This document shows, in pieces, positions 43,471-56,938 of a stretch of 64,000 nucleotides of DNA. The DNA is taken from positions 6,634,001 through 6,698,000 of the forward strand of contig NC_079881.1 in assembly GCF_029227915.1 (NCBI RefSeq). The letters are read 5' to 3'. Numbering within the stretch: the stretch's first letter is position 1; each line of letters begins with the position of its first letter. Position numbers and translations under genes: made by a program. Under the pieces are notes generated by a model. That model was not told where the DNA came from. It was given only the letters and a program-made list of their open reading frames with translations, and ran no database searches. This DNA is from Hydractinia symbiolongicarpus. Lineage: Eukaryota > Cnidaria > Hydrozoa > Anthoathecata > Hydractiniidae.

Positions 43471-46012
43471 ATAGGAATCGTCTAAAATATTTAGGCAACA
43501 ACTTGTCCATAGTCTTACGTGAAATATCCATCACACAACAAAAAAATGTTGTTTTTTCTTCAAAACAATCATAACATGAATGTTGGGTATTATATCTTGA
43601 ATTGTCAAGTCAACCATACAATCCAAGCCGCGAAAAAGCTCAACCATAATATTTTTCAGCAATTGTCAGTTGATTGGTTACTACCCGTTACAGTAGAATA
43701 TATTCTTATGCACAAATTTGCGATAAGCAATTGGGCCTGTGCGGAAGTTTAACATGCGACATCTCGCACCAGAAGCGAGAATCATACTAATAGACCAACA
43801 GGCCAGGATATCATTGAAACTTCCGATTGTGTCATTTTATGCAGAGAGGATTACTGAATATTTGTAGGAAAGGGGTTACAAATAGCTTCCTCGTGGGCAA
43901 TGCATATAGACAAATCAGAGTGTAAAGTTGATTTGTAAAATTGTAAAGTAACATTTTTGAATCAAATCCGTAAAACAACTCTGTCAACAAGTCATTGTGA
44001 GAATCGTCATTCCACAGATAGTAAATGCTTCACCGAAGCTTATGACACTTAACAATTATGTGTTATTTGTAGTTGGGCCTGTCCGGGAGTTGAACCCGGG
44101 ACCTCTCGCACCCTAAGCCAGAAACATGCCACTAGACCATCAGGCCATAGGAATCGTCTAAAATATTTAGCCAACAACTTGTTCACGGTCTTACGTGAAA
44201 TATCCACCTAACAACACAAAAAATGTTGTTTTTTCTTCAAGACAATCATAACATGAATGTTGGATATTATTTCTTGAATTGTCAAGTCAACCGTACAATC
44301 CAAGCCACGAAAAGCCCAACCATAATATTTTTCAGCAATTGTCAGTTGATTGGTTACTACCCTTAACAGTAGAATATAGTCTTATGCACAAATTTGCGAT
44401 AAGCAATTGGACCTGTGCGGGAGTTTAACCCGCGACCTCTCGCACCCTAAGCGAGAATCATGCCACTAGACCATCAGGCCATAGGAATCGTCTAAAATAT
44501 TTAGGCAACAACTTCTTCATGGTCTTACGTGAAATATCCATCACACAACACAAAAAATGTTGTTTTTTCTTCAAAACAATCATAACATGAATGTTGGATT
44601 TTATTTCTTGAATTGTCAAGTCAACCATACAATCCAAGCCACAAAAAAGCTCAACCATAATATTTTTCAGCAATTGTCAGTTGATTGGTTACTACTCTTT
44701 ACAGTAGATTATAGTCTTATGCACAAATTTGCGATAAGCAATTGGGCCTGTGTGGGAATTTAACCTGCGGCATCTCGCACCACAAGCGAGAATTATACTA
44801 ATAGACCAACAGGCCAGGATATCATTGAAACCTGCGATTGTGTCATTATATGCAGAGAGGATTACTGAATATTTGTTGGAAGGGGGTTACAAATCGCTTC
44901 CTCGTGGGCAATGCATATAGACAAATCGGAGTGTAAAGTTGATTTGTAAAATGGTAAAGTAACATTTTTGAATCAAATCCGTAAATCAACTCTGTCAAGA
45001 AGTCATTGTGAGAATCGTCATTCCAGAGATAGTAAATGCTTCACTGAAGCTTATGACACTTACCAATTATGTGTGATTTGTAGTTGGGCCTGTCCGGGAA
45101 TTGAACCCTGGACCTCTCGCACCCTAAGCGAGAATCATGCCACTTAGCCAACAGGACATACGAATCGTTTAAAATATTTAGGCAACAACTTGTTCATGGT
45201 CTTACGTGAATTAGTCATCACACAAATCCGTAAATCAACTCTGTCAAGAAGTCATTGTGAGAATCGTCATTCCAGAGATAGTATATGCTTCACTGAAGCT
45301 TATGACACTTACCAATTATGTGTGATTTGCAGTTGGGCCTGTCCGGGAGTTGAACTCTGGACCTCTCGTACCCTAAGCGAGAATCATGTTACTAGACCAA
45401 CAGGCCATAGAAATTGTCTAAATTATTTAGGGAACAACTTGTTCATGGTATTACGTGAAATATCCATCATACCGAACACAAGTAATATTGTTTTTTCGAC
45501 AAAACATTCATAACATGAATGTTGAACATTATTTATTGAATTTTCAAGTCAACCATACAATCCAAGCCACGAAAATGCTTAACCATAATATTTTTCAGCA
45601 ATTGTCAGTTGATTGGTTACTACGCTTTACAGTAGAATATAGTCTTATGCACAAATTTGCGATAAGCAATTGGGCCTGTGTGGGAGTTTAACCTGCGGCA
45701 TCTCGCACCAGAAGGGAGAATCATACTAATGGACCAACAGGCCAGGATATCATTGAAACCTGCGATTGTGTCATTATATGCAGAGAGGATTACTAAATAT
45801 TTGTAGAAAAGGGGTTACAAATAGCTTCTTCGTGGGAATGCATGTAGACAAATCGGAGTGTAAAGTTGATTTGTAAAATTTTAAAGTAACATTTTCGAAA
45901 CGAATCCGTAAAACAACTCTGTCAAGAATTCATTTCGAGAAACGTCATTCCAGAGATAGTAAATGCTTCACCAAAGATTATGACACTTACCAATTATGCA
46001 TTGTTTTTAGTA

Positions 46013-46084
46013 GGGCCTGTCCGGGAGTTGAACCCGCGACCTCTCGCACCCTAAGCGAGAATCATGCCACTAGACCATCAGGCC
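46013..46084 (-). pseudogene. A-type tRNA-Pro(AGG) copy
   Basis: Same variant as the copy at 43399: AGG anticodon, TPsiC-stem mismatch and acceptor position 7 mismatch. Confidence 0.5.
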
Positions 46085-47355
46085 ATAGGTATCGTCTAAA
46101 ATATTTAGGCAACAACTTGTTCATGGTCTAACGTGAAATATCCATCACACAACACAAAAATGTTGTTTTTTCTTCAAAACAATCATAACATGAATGTTGG
46201 TTATTATATCTTGAATTGTCAAGTCAACCATACAATCCAAGCCGCGAAAAAGCTCAACCATAATATTTTTCAGCAATTGTCAGTTGATTGGTTACTACCC
46301 GTTACAGTAGAATATATTCTTATGCACAAATTTGCGATAAGCAATTGGGCCTGTGCGGAAGTTTAACCTGCGACATCTCGCACCAGAAGCGAGAATCATA
46401 CTAATAGACCAAGAGGCCAGGATATCATTGAAACTTCCGATTGTGTCATTATATGCAGAGAGGATTACTGAATATTTGTAGGAAAGGGGTTACAAATAGC
46501 TTCCTCGTGGGCAATGCATATAGACAAATCGGAGTGTAAAGTTGATTTGTAAAATTGTAAAGTAACATTTTTGAATCAAATCCGTAAAACAACTCTGTCA
46601 ACAAGTCATTGTGAGAATCGTCATTCCAGAGATAGTAAATGCTTCACCGAAGCTTATGACACTTAACAATTATGTGTGATTTGTAGTTGGGCCTGTCCGG
46701 GAGTTGAACCCGGGACCTCTCGCACCCTAAGCCAGAAACATGCCACTAGACCAACAGCCTATAGGAGTCGTATAAAACATTTAGGGAACAACTTATTCAT
46801 GGTCTTACGTGAAATATCCTTCACACAGAACACAAAAAATGTTGTTTTTTCTTCAAAACATTCATAACATGAATGTTGGATATTATTTCTTGAATTGTCA
46901 AGTCAAAATACAAATCCAAGCTCAACCAAAATATTTTTCAGCAATTGTCAGTTGATTGATTATTACACTTTACAGTAGAATATAATCTTAGGCAAAAATT
47001 TTCGGTAAGCAATTGGGTCTTCCGGGAGTTTAATTTGCAACATCTCGCACCAGAAGCGAGAGTCATACTAATATACCAACAGTCCAGGATATCATTGAAA
47101 CCTCTGATTATATCATTTTATGCAGAGAGGATTACTGAATATCTGTAGAAAAGGGGTTACAAATGGCTTCCTCGTGGGCAATGCATATAGACAAATGGGA
47201 ATGTAAAGTTGATTTGTAAAATTGTAAAGTAACATTTTCGAAACGAATCCGTAAAACAACTCTGTCAAGAATTCATTTCGAGAATCGTCATTCCAGATAT
47301 ATTAAATGCTTCACCGAAGCTTATGACACTTACCAATTATGCATGGTTTTTAGTT

Positions 47356-47427
47356 GGGCCTGTCCGGGAGTTGAACCCGCGACCTCTCGCACCCTAGGCG
47401 AGAATCATGCCACTAGACCATCAGGCC
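47356..47427 (-). pseudogene. A-type tRNA-Pro copy with altered anticodon loop
   Basis: Matches the 43399 variant but the plus strand reads CCCTAGGCGAG, changing the loop base before the anticodon; TPsiC and acceptor mismatches are also present. Confidence 0.5.
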
Positions 47428-48704
47428 ATAGGAATCGTTTAAAATATTTAGGCAACAACTTGTCCATGGTCTTACGTGAAATATCCATCACACAACACAA
47501 AAATGTTGTTTTTTCTTCAAAACAATCATAACATGAATGTTGGTTATTATATCTTGAATTGTCAAGTCAACCATACAATCCAAGCCGCGAAAAAGCTCAA
47601 CCATAATATTTTTCAGCAATTGTCAGTTGATTGGTTACTACCCGTTACAGTAGAATATATTCTTATGCACAAATTTGCGATAAGCAATTGGGCCTGTGCG
47701 GAAGTTTAACCTGCGACAACTCGCGCCAGAACCAGAAGCGAGAGTCATACTAATATACCAACAGTCCAGGATATCATTGAAACCTCTGATTATATCATTT
47801 TATGCAGAGAGGATTACTGAATATCTGTAGAAAAGGGGTTACAAATAGCTTCCTCGTGGGCAAGGCATATACACAAATCGGAATGTAAAGTTGATTTGTA
47901 AAATTGTAAAGTAACATTTTCGAAACGAATCCGTAAAACAACTCTGTCAAGAATTCATTTCGAGAATCGTCATTCCAGAGATAGTAAATGCTTCACTAAA
48001 GCTTATGACACTTACCAATTATGTGTGATTTGTAGTTGGGCCTGTCCGGGAGTTGAACCCGGGACCTCTCGCACCCTAAGCCAGAAACATGCCACTAGAC
48101 CAACAGCCCATAGGAGTCCTCTAAAATATTTAGGGAACAACTTATTCATGGTCTTACGTGAAATATCCATCACACAGAACACAAAAAATGTTGTTTTTTC
48201 TTCAAAACATTCATCACATGAATGTTGGATATTATTTCTTGAATTTTCAAGTCAAAATACAAATCCAAGCTCAACCAAAATATTTTTCAGCAATTGTCAG
48301 TTGATTGATTATTACACCTTACAGTAGAATATAGTCTTAGGCAAAAATTTTCGGTAAGCAATTGGGTCTTGCGGGAGTTTAACTTGCAACATCTCGCACC
48401 AGAAGCGAGAGTCATACTAATAGACCAACAGTCCATTATATCATTGAAACCTCTGATTATATCATTTTATACAGAGAGGATTACTGAATATCTGTAGAAA
48501 AGGGGTTACAAATGGCTTCCTCGTGGGCAATGCATATAGACAAATCGGAATGTAAAGTTGATTTGTAAAATTGTAAAGTAACATTTTCGAAACGAATCCG
48601 TAAAACAACTCTGTCAAGAATTCATTTCGAGAATCGTCATTCCAGAGATAGTAAATGCTTCACCGAAGCTTTTGACACTTACCAATTATGCATTGTTTTT
48701 AGTT

Positions 48705-48776
48705 GGGCCTGTCCGGGAGTTGAACCCGGGACCTCTCGCACCCTAAGCAAGAATCATGCCACTAGACCATCAGGCC
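48705..48776 (-). pseudogene. A-type tRNA-Pro(AGG) copy, anticodon-stem mismatch
   Basis: TPsiC arm is perfect, but the plus strand reads CTAAGCAAG, giving a weakened anticodon stem; the acceptor has one mismatch at position 7. Confidence 0.5.
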
Positions 48777-50047
48777 ATAGGAATCGTCTAAAATATTTAG
48801 GCCACAACTTCTTCATGGTCTTACGTGAAATATCCATCACACAACACAAAAAATGTTGTTTTTTCTTCAAAACAATCATAACATGAATGTTGGATATTAT
48901 TTCTTGAATTGTCAAGTCAACCATACAATCCAAGCCACGAAAAAGCTCAACCATAATATTTTTCAGCAATTGTCAGTTGATTAGTTACTACCCGTTACAG
49001 TAGAATATATTCTTATGCACAAATTTGCGATAAGCAATTGGGCTGTGCGGAAATTTAACCTGCGACATCTCGCACCAGAAGCGAGAATCATACTAATAGA
49101 CCAACAGGCCAGGATATCATTGAAACTTCCGATTGTGTCATTATATGCAGAGAGGATTACTGAATATTTGTAGGAAAGGGGTTACAAATAGCTTCCTCGT
49201 GGGCAATGCATATAGACAAATCGGAGTGTAAAGTTGATTTGTAAAATTGTAAAGTAACATTTTTGAATCAAATCCGTAAAACAACTCTGTCAACAAGTGA
49301 TTGTGAGAATCGTCATTCCAGAGATAGTAAATGCTTCACCGAAGCTTATGACACTTAACAATTATGTGTGATTTGTAGTTGGGCCTGTGCGGGAGTTGAA
49401 CCCGGGACCTCTCGCACCCTAAGCCAGAAACATGCCACTAGACCAACAGCCCATAGGAGTCGTCTAAAATATTTAGGGAACAACTTATTCATGGTCTTAC
49501 GTGAAATATCCATCACACAGAACACAAAAAATGTTGTTTTTTCTTCAAAACATTCATAACATGAATGTTGGATATTATTTCTTGAATTGTCAAGTTAAAA
49601 TACAAATCCAAGCTCAACCAAAATATTTTTCAGCAATTGTCAGTTGATTGATTATTACACTTTACAGTAGAATATAGTCTTAGGCAAAAATTTTCGGTAA
49701 GCAATTGGATCTTCCGGGAGTTTAACTTGCAACATCTCGCACCAGAAGCGAGAGTCATACTAATATACCAACAGTCCAGGATATCATTGAAACCTCTGAT
49801 TACATCATTTTATGCAGAGAGGATTACTGAATATCTGTAGAAAAGGGGTTACAAATGGCTTCCTCGTGGGCAATGCATATAGACAAATCGGAGTGTAAAG
49901 TTGATTTGTAAAATGGTAAAATAACTTTTTTGAATCAAATCTGTAAAACAACTCTGTCAAGAAGTCATTGTGAGAATCGTCATTCCAGAGATAGTAAATG
50001 CTTCACTGAAGCTTATGACACTTACCGATTATGTGTGATTTGTAGTT

Positions 50048-50119
50048 GGGCCTGTCCGGGAGTTGAACCCGGGTCCTGTCGCACCCTAAGCGAGAATCAT
50101 GCCACTAGACCAACAGGCC
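50048..50119 (-). pseudogene. A-type tRNA-Pro(AGG) copy, anticodon-stem end mismatch
   Basis: Acceptor and TPsiC arms pair fully and the anticodon is AGG; a G for C change breaks the outer pair of the anticodon stem. It might still fold. Confidence 0.5.
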
Positions 50120-52294
50120 ATAGGAATCGTTTAAAATATTTAGGCAACAACTTGTTCATGGTCTTACGTGAAATATCCATCACACAACACAAAAAATGTT
50201 GTTTTTTCTTCAAAACAGACATAACATGATTGTTGGATATTATTTCTTGAATTGTCAAGTCAACCATACAATCCAAGGCACGAAAAGGCTCAACCATAAT
50301 ATTTTTCAGCAATTGTCAGTTGATTGGTTATTACACTTTACAGTAGAATATAGTCTTAGGGAAAAATTTGCGATAAGCAATTGGGTCTTGCGGGAGTTTA
50401 ATCTGCAACATCTCACACAAGAAGCGAGAGTCATACTAATACACCAACAGGCCAGGATATCATTAAAACCTCTGATTATATCATTATATGCAGAGAGGAA
50501 AACTGAATATCTGTAGGTAAGAGGTTACAAATAGCTTCCTCGTGGGCAAAGCATATAGACAAATCGGAGTGTAAAGTTGATTTGTAAAATGGTAAAGTAA
50601 CATTTTTGAATCAAATCCGTAAAACAACTCTGTCAACAAGTCGTTGTGAGAATCGTAATTCCAGAGATAGTAAATGCTTCACCGAAGCTTATGACACTTA
50701 CCAATTATGTGTGATTTGTAGTTGGGCCTGTCCGGGAGTTGAACCCGGGACCTCTCGCACCCTAAGCCAGATTCATGCCACTAGACCAACAGGCTATAGG
50801 AATCGTTTAAAATATTTAGGGAACAACTTATTCATGGTCTTACGTGAAATATCCATCACACAGAACACAAAAAATGTTGTTTTTTCTTCAAAACATTCAT
50901 AACATGAATGTTGGATATTATTTCTTGAATTGTCAAGTCAAAATACAAATCCAAGCTCAACCAAAATATTTTTCAATAATTGTCAGTTGATTCGTTAATA
51001 CACTATACAGTGGAATATAGTCTTAGGCAAAAATTTTCGATAAGCAATTGGGTCTTGCGGGAGTTTAACCTGCAACATCTCGCACCAGAAGCGAGAGTCA
51101 TACTAATAGAACAACAGGCCAGGATATCATTGAAACCTCTGATTATATCATTATATGCAGAGAGGATTACTGAATATCTGTAGGTAAGAGGTTACAAATA
51201 GCTTCCTCGTGGGCAATGCATATAGACAAATCGGAGTGTAAAGTTGATTTGTAGAATTGTAAAGTAACATTTTCAAAACGAATCCATAAAACAACTCTGT
51301 CCAGAATTCATTTCGAGAATCGTCATTCCAGAGATAGTAAATGCTTCACCAAAGCTTATGACACTTACCAATTATGTATGATTTTTAGTTGGGCCTGTCC
51401 GGGAGTTGAAGCCGGGACCTTTCGCACCCTAAGCCAGAATCATGCCACTAGACCAACAGGCTATAGGAATCGTTTAAAATATTTAGGGAACAACTTATTC
51501 ATGGTCTTACGTGAAATATCCATCACACAACACAAAAAATGTTGTTTTTTCTTCAAAACATTTATAACATGAATGTTGGATATTATTTCTTGAATTGTCA
51601 AGTCAAAATACAAATCCAAGCTCAAACAAAATTTTTTTCAGCAATTGTCAGTTGATTGATTATTACACTTTACAGTAGAATATAGTCTTAGGCAAAAATT
51701 TTCGGTAAGCAATTGGGTCTTCCGGGAGTTTAACTTGCAACATCTCGCACCAGAAGCGAGAGTCATACTAATATACCAACAGTCCAGGATATCATTGAAA
51801 CCTCTGATTATATCATTTTATGCAGATTGTGTCAAGTCAACCATATAATCCAAGCCACGAAAAAGCTCAACCATAATATTTTTCAGCAATTGTCAGTTGA
51901 TTAGTTATTACCCGTTACAGTAGAATATATTCTTATGCACAGATAAGCAATTGGGCCTGTGCGGAAGTGTAACCTGCGAGATCTCGCACCAGAAGCGAGA
52001 ATCATACTAATAGACCAACAGGCCAGGATATCATTGAAACTTCCGATTGTGTCATTATATGCAGAGAGGATTACTGAATATTTGTAGGAAAGGGGTTACA
52101 AATAGCTTCCTCGTGGGCAATGCATATAGACAAATCGGAGTGTAAAGTTGATTTGTAAAATTGTAAAGTAACATTTTTGAATCAAATCCGTAAAACAACT
52201 CTGTCAACAAGTCATTGTGAGAATCGTCATTCCAGAGATAGTAAATGCTTCACTGAAGCTTATGACACTTACCAATTATGTGTGATTTGTAGTT

Positions 52295-52366
52295 GGGCCT
52301 GTCCGGGAGTTGAACCCGGGACCTCTCGCACCCTAAGCGAGAATCATGCCACTAGACCAACAGGCC
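52295..52366 (-). tRNA. tRNA-Pro (anticodon AGG), structurally complete, within the satellite
   Basis: 72 nt, all stems intact: acceptor GGCCTGT/ACAGGCC, anticodon stem CTCGC/GCGAG around TTAGGGT (AGG, read as IGG after deamination; proline codons CCU/CCC/CCA), TPsiC stem CCGGG/CCCGG around TTCAACT. A box TGGTCTAGTGG and B box GGTTCAACTCC fit Pol III consensus. Discriminator is C and CCA is not encoded. No TTTT terminator is seen on the transcribed strand for about 130 bp beyond the 3' end. It is the only perfect A-type copy I found in the dimeric part. Confidence 0.72.
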
Positions 52367-55300
52367 ATAGGAATCGTTTAAAATACTTAGGCAACAACTT
52401 GTTCATGGTCTTACGTGAAATATCCATCACACAACACAAAAAATGTTGTTTTTTCTTCAAAACAGACATAACATGAATGTTGGATATTATTTCTTGAATT
52501 GTCAAGTCAACCATACAATCCAAGGCACGAAAAAGCTCAACCATAATATTTTTCAGCAATTGTCAGTTGATTGGTTATTACACTTTACAGTAGAATATAG
52601 TCTTAGGGAAAAATTTGCGATAAGCAATTGGGTCTTGCGGGAGTTTAACCTGCAACATCTCACACCAGAAGCGAGAGTCATACTAATACACCAACAGGCC
52701 AGGATATCATTAAAACCTCTGATTATATCATTATATGCAGAGAGGAAAACTGAATATCTGTAGGTAAGAGGTTACAAATAGCTTCCTCGTGGGCAATGCA
52801 TATAGACAAATCGGAGTGTAAAGTTGATTTGTAAAATGGTAAAGTAACATTTTTGAATCAAATGCGTAAAACAACTCTGTCAACAAGTCGTTGTGAGAAT
52901 CGTCATTCCAGAGATAGTAAATGCTTCACCGAAGCTTATGACACTTACCAATTATGTGTGATTTGTAGTTGGGCCTGACCGGGAGTTGAACCCGGGACCT
53001 CTCGCACCCTAAGCCAGAAACATGCCACTAGACCAATAGCCCATAGGAGTCGTCTAAAATATTTAGGGAACAACTTATTCATGGTCTTACGTGTAATATC
53101 CATCACACAGAACACAAAAAATGTTGTTTTTTCTTCAAAACATTCATAACATGAATGTTGGATATTATTTCTTGAATTGTCAAGTCAAAATACAAATCCA
53201 AGCTCAACCAAAATATTTTTCAATAATTGTCAGTTGATTGGTGAATACACTTTACAGTGGAATATAGTCTTAGGCAAAAATTTTCGATAAGCAATTGGGT
53301 CTTGCGGGAGTTTAACCTGCAACATCTCGCACCAGAAGCGAGAGTCATACTAACAGACCAACAGGCCAGGATATCATTGAAACCTCTGATTATATCATTA
53401 TATGCAGAGAGGATTACTGAATATCTGTAGGTAAGAGGTTACAAATAGCTTCCTCGTGGGCAATGCATATAGACAAATCGGAGTGTAAAGTTGATTTGTA
53501 GAATTGTAAAGTAACATTTTCAAAACGAATCCATAAAACAACTCTGTCCAGAATTCATTTCCAGAATCGTCATTCCAGAGATAGTAAATGCTTTACCAAA
53601 GCTTATGACACTTACCAATTATGTATGATTTTTAGTTGGGCCTGTCCGGGAGTTGAAGCCGGGACCTTTCGCACCCTAAGCCAGAATCATGCCACTAGAC
53701 CAACAGGCTATAGGAATCGTTTAAAATATTTAGGCAACAACTTGTTCATGGTCTTACGTGAAATATCCATCACACAACTCAAAAAATGTTGTTTTTTCTT
53801 CAAAACGAACATAACATAAATGTTGGTTATTATTTCTTGAATTGTCAAGTCAACCATGCAACCCAAGGCACGAAAAAGCTCAACCATAATATTTTTCAGC
53901 AATTGTCAGTTGATTAGTTACTACCCGTTACAGTAGAATATAGTCTTATGCACAAATTTGCGATAAGCAATTGCGCCTGTGCGGGAGTTTAACCTGCAAC
54001 ATCTCGCACCAGAAGCGAGAGTCATACTAATAGACCAACAGGCCAGGATATCATTGAAACCTCTGATTATATCATTATATGCAGAGAGGATTACTGAATA
54101 TCTGTAGGTAAGAGGTTACAAATAGCTTCCTCGTGGGCAATGCATATAGACAAATCGGAGTGTAAAGTTGATTTGTAGAATTGTAAAGTAACATTTTCAA
54201 AACGAATCCATAAAACAACTCTGCCCAGAATTCATTTCGAGAATCGTCATTCCAGAGATAGTAAATGCTTCACCAAAGCTTATGACACTTACCAATTATG
54301 TATGATTTTTAGTTGGGCCTGTCCGGGAGTTGAAGCCGGGACCTTTCGCACCCTAAGCCAGAATCATGTCACTAGTCCAACAGGCTATAGGAATCGTTTA
54401 AAATATTTTGGCAACAACTTGTTCATGGTCTTACGTGAAATATCCATCACACAACTCAAAAAATGTTGTTTTTTCTTCAAAACGAACATAACATAAATGT
54501 TGGTTATTATTTCTTGAATTGTCAAGTCAACCATGCAACCCAAGGCACGAAAAAGCTCAACCATAATATTTTTCAGCAATTGTCAGTTGATTAGTTACTA
54601 CCCGTTACAGTAGAATATAGTCTTATGCACAAATTTGCGATAAGCAATTGCGCCTGTGCGGGAGTTTAACTTGCGACATCTCGCACCAGAAGCGAGAATC
54701 ATACTAATAGACCAACAGGCCAGGATATCATTGAAACCTCTGATTGTGTCATTATATACAGAGACGATTACTGAATATTTGTAGGAAAGGGTTTACAAAT
54801 AGCTTCCTCGTGGGCAATGCATTTAGACAAATCGGAGTGTGAAGATGATTTGTAAAATTGTAAAGTAACATGTTTGAAACAAATCCGTAAAACAACTCTG
54901 TCAAGAAGTCATTTTGAGAATCGTCATTCCGGAGATAGTAAATGCTTCACCGAAGCTTATGACACATACCAATTATGTGTGATTTGTAGTTGGGCTTCTC
55001 CGGGAGTTGAACCCTGGACCTCTCACCCCCTAAACCAGAAACATGCCACTAGACCAACAGCCCATAGGAATCGTCTAAAATATTTAGGGAAGAACTCATT
55101 CATGGTCTTACGTGAAATATCCATCACACAGAACACAAAAAATGTTGTTTTTTCTTCAAAACATTCATAACATGAATGTTGGATATTATTTCTTGAATTG
55201 TCAAGTCAAAATACAAATCCAAGCTCAACCAAAATATTTTTCAGCAATTGTCAGTTGATTGATTATTACACTTTACAGTAGAATATAGTCTTAGGCAAAA

Positions 55301-55658
55301 ATTTTCGGTAAGCCATTGGGTCTTCCGGGAGTTTAACTTGCAACATCTCGCACCAGAAGCGAGGGTCATACTAATATACCAACAGTCCAGGATATCATTG
55401 AAACCTCTGATTATATCATTTTATGCAGAGAGGATTACTGAATATCTGTAGAAAAGGGGTTACAAATGGCTTCCTCGTGGGCAATGCATATAGACAAATC
55501 GGAATGTAAAGTTGATTTGTAAAATTGTAAAGTAACATTTTCGAAACAAATCCGTAAAACAACTCTGTCAAGAATTCATTTCGAGAATCGTCATTCCAGA
55601 GATAGTAAATGCTTCACCGAAGCTTATTACACTTACCAATTATGCATTGTTTTTAGTT

Positions 55659-55730
55659 GGGCCTGTCCGGGAGTTGAACCCGGGACCTCTCGCACCCTAA
55701 GCGAGAATCATGCCACTAGACCATCAGGCC
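55659..55730 (-). pseudogene. A-type tRNA-Pro(AGG), single acceptor mismatch
   Basis: All stems pair except position 7:66 (A-A). A and B boxes are intact. It could be functional; identical copies follow at 56867 and 58888. Confidence 0.55.
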
Positions 55731-56866
55731 ATAGGAATCGTTTAAAATATTTAGCCAACAACTTGTTCACGGTCTTACGTGAAATATCCATCACACAACT
55801 CAAAAAATGTTGTTTTTTCTTCAAAACGAACATAACATAAATGTTGGTTATTATTTCTTGAATTGTCAAGTCAACCATGCAACCCAAGGCACGAAAAAGC
55901 TCAACCATAATATTTTTCAGCAATTGTCAGTTGATTAGTTACTACCCGTTACAGTAGAATATAGTCTTATGCACAAATTTGCGATAAGCAATTGCGCCTG
56001 TGCGGGAGTTTAACCTGCAACATCTCGCACCAGAAGCGAGAGTCATACTAATAGACCAACAGGCCAGGATATCATTGAAACCTCTGATTATATCATTATA
56101 TGCAGAGAGGATTACTGAATATCTGTAGGTAAGAGGTTACAAATAGCTTCCTCGTGGGCAATGCATATAGACAAATCGGAGTGTAAAGTTGATTTGTAGA
56201 ATTGTAAAGTAACATTTTCAAAACGAATCCATAAAACAACTCTGTCCAGAATTCATTTCGAGAATCGTCATTCCAGAGATAGTAAATGCTTCACCAAAGC
56301 TTATGACACTTACCAATTATGTATGATTTTTAGTTGGGCCTGTCCGGGAGTTGAAGCCGGGACCTTTCGCACCCTAAGCCAGAATCATGTCACTAGACCA
56401 TCAGGCTATAGGAATCGTTTAAAATATTTTGGCAACAACTTGTTCATGGTCTTACGTGAAATATCCATCACACAACTCAAAAAATGTTGTTTTTTCTTCA
56501 AAACGAACATAACATAAATGTTGGTTATTATTTCTTGAATTGTCAAGTCAACCATGCAACCCAGAAGCGAGGGTCATACTAATATACCAACAGTCCAGGA
56601 TATCATTGAAACCTCTGATTATATCATTTTATGCAGAGAGGATTACTGAATATCTGTAGAAAAGGGGTTACAAATGGCTTCCTCGTGGGCAATGCATATA
56701 GACAAATCGGAATGTAAAGTTGATTTGTAAAATTGTAAAGTAACATTTTCGAAACAAATCCGTAAAACAACTCTGTCAAGAATTCATTTCGAGAATCGTC
56801 ATTCCAGAGATAGTAAATGCTTCACCGAAGCTTATTACACTTACCAATTATGCATTGTTTTTAGTT

Positions 56867-56938
56867 GGGCCTGTCCGGGAGTTGAACCCGGGACCTCTCG
56901 CACCCTAAGCGAGAATCATGCCACTAGACCATCAGGCC
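56867..56938 (-). pseudogene. A-type tRNA-Pro(AGG), single acceptor mismatch
   Basis: Identical to the copy at 55659, 1208 bp away, as part of the recent duplication. Confidence 0.55.
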
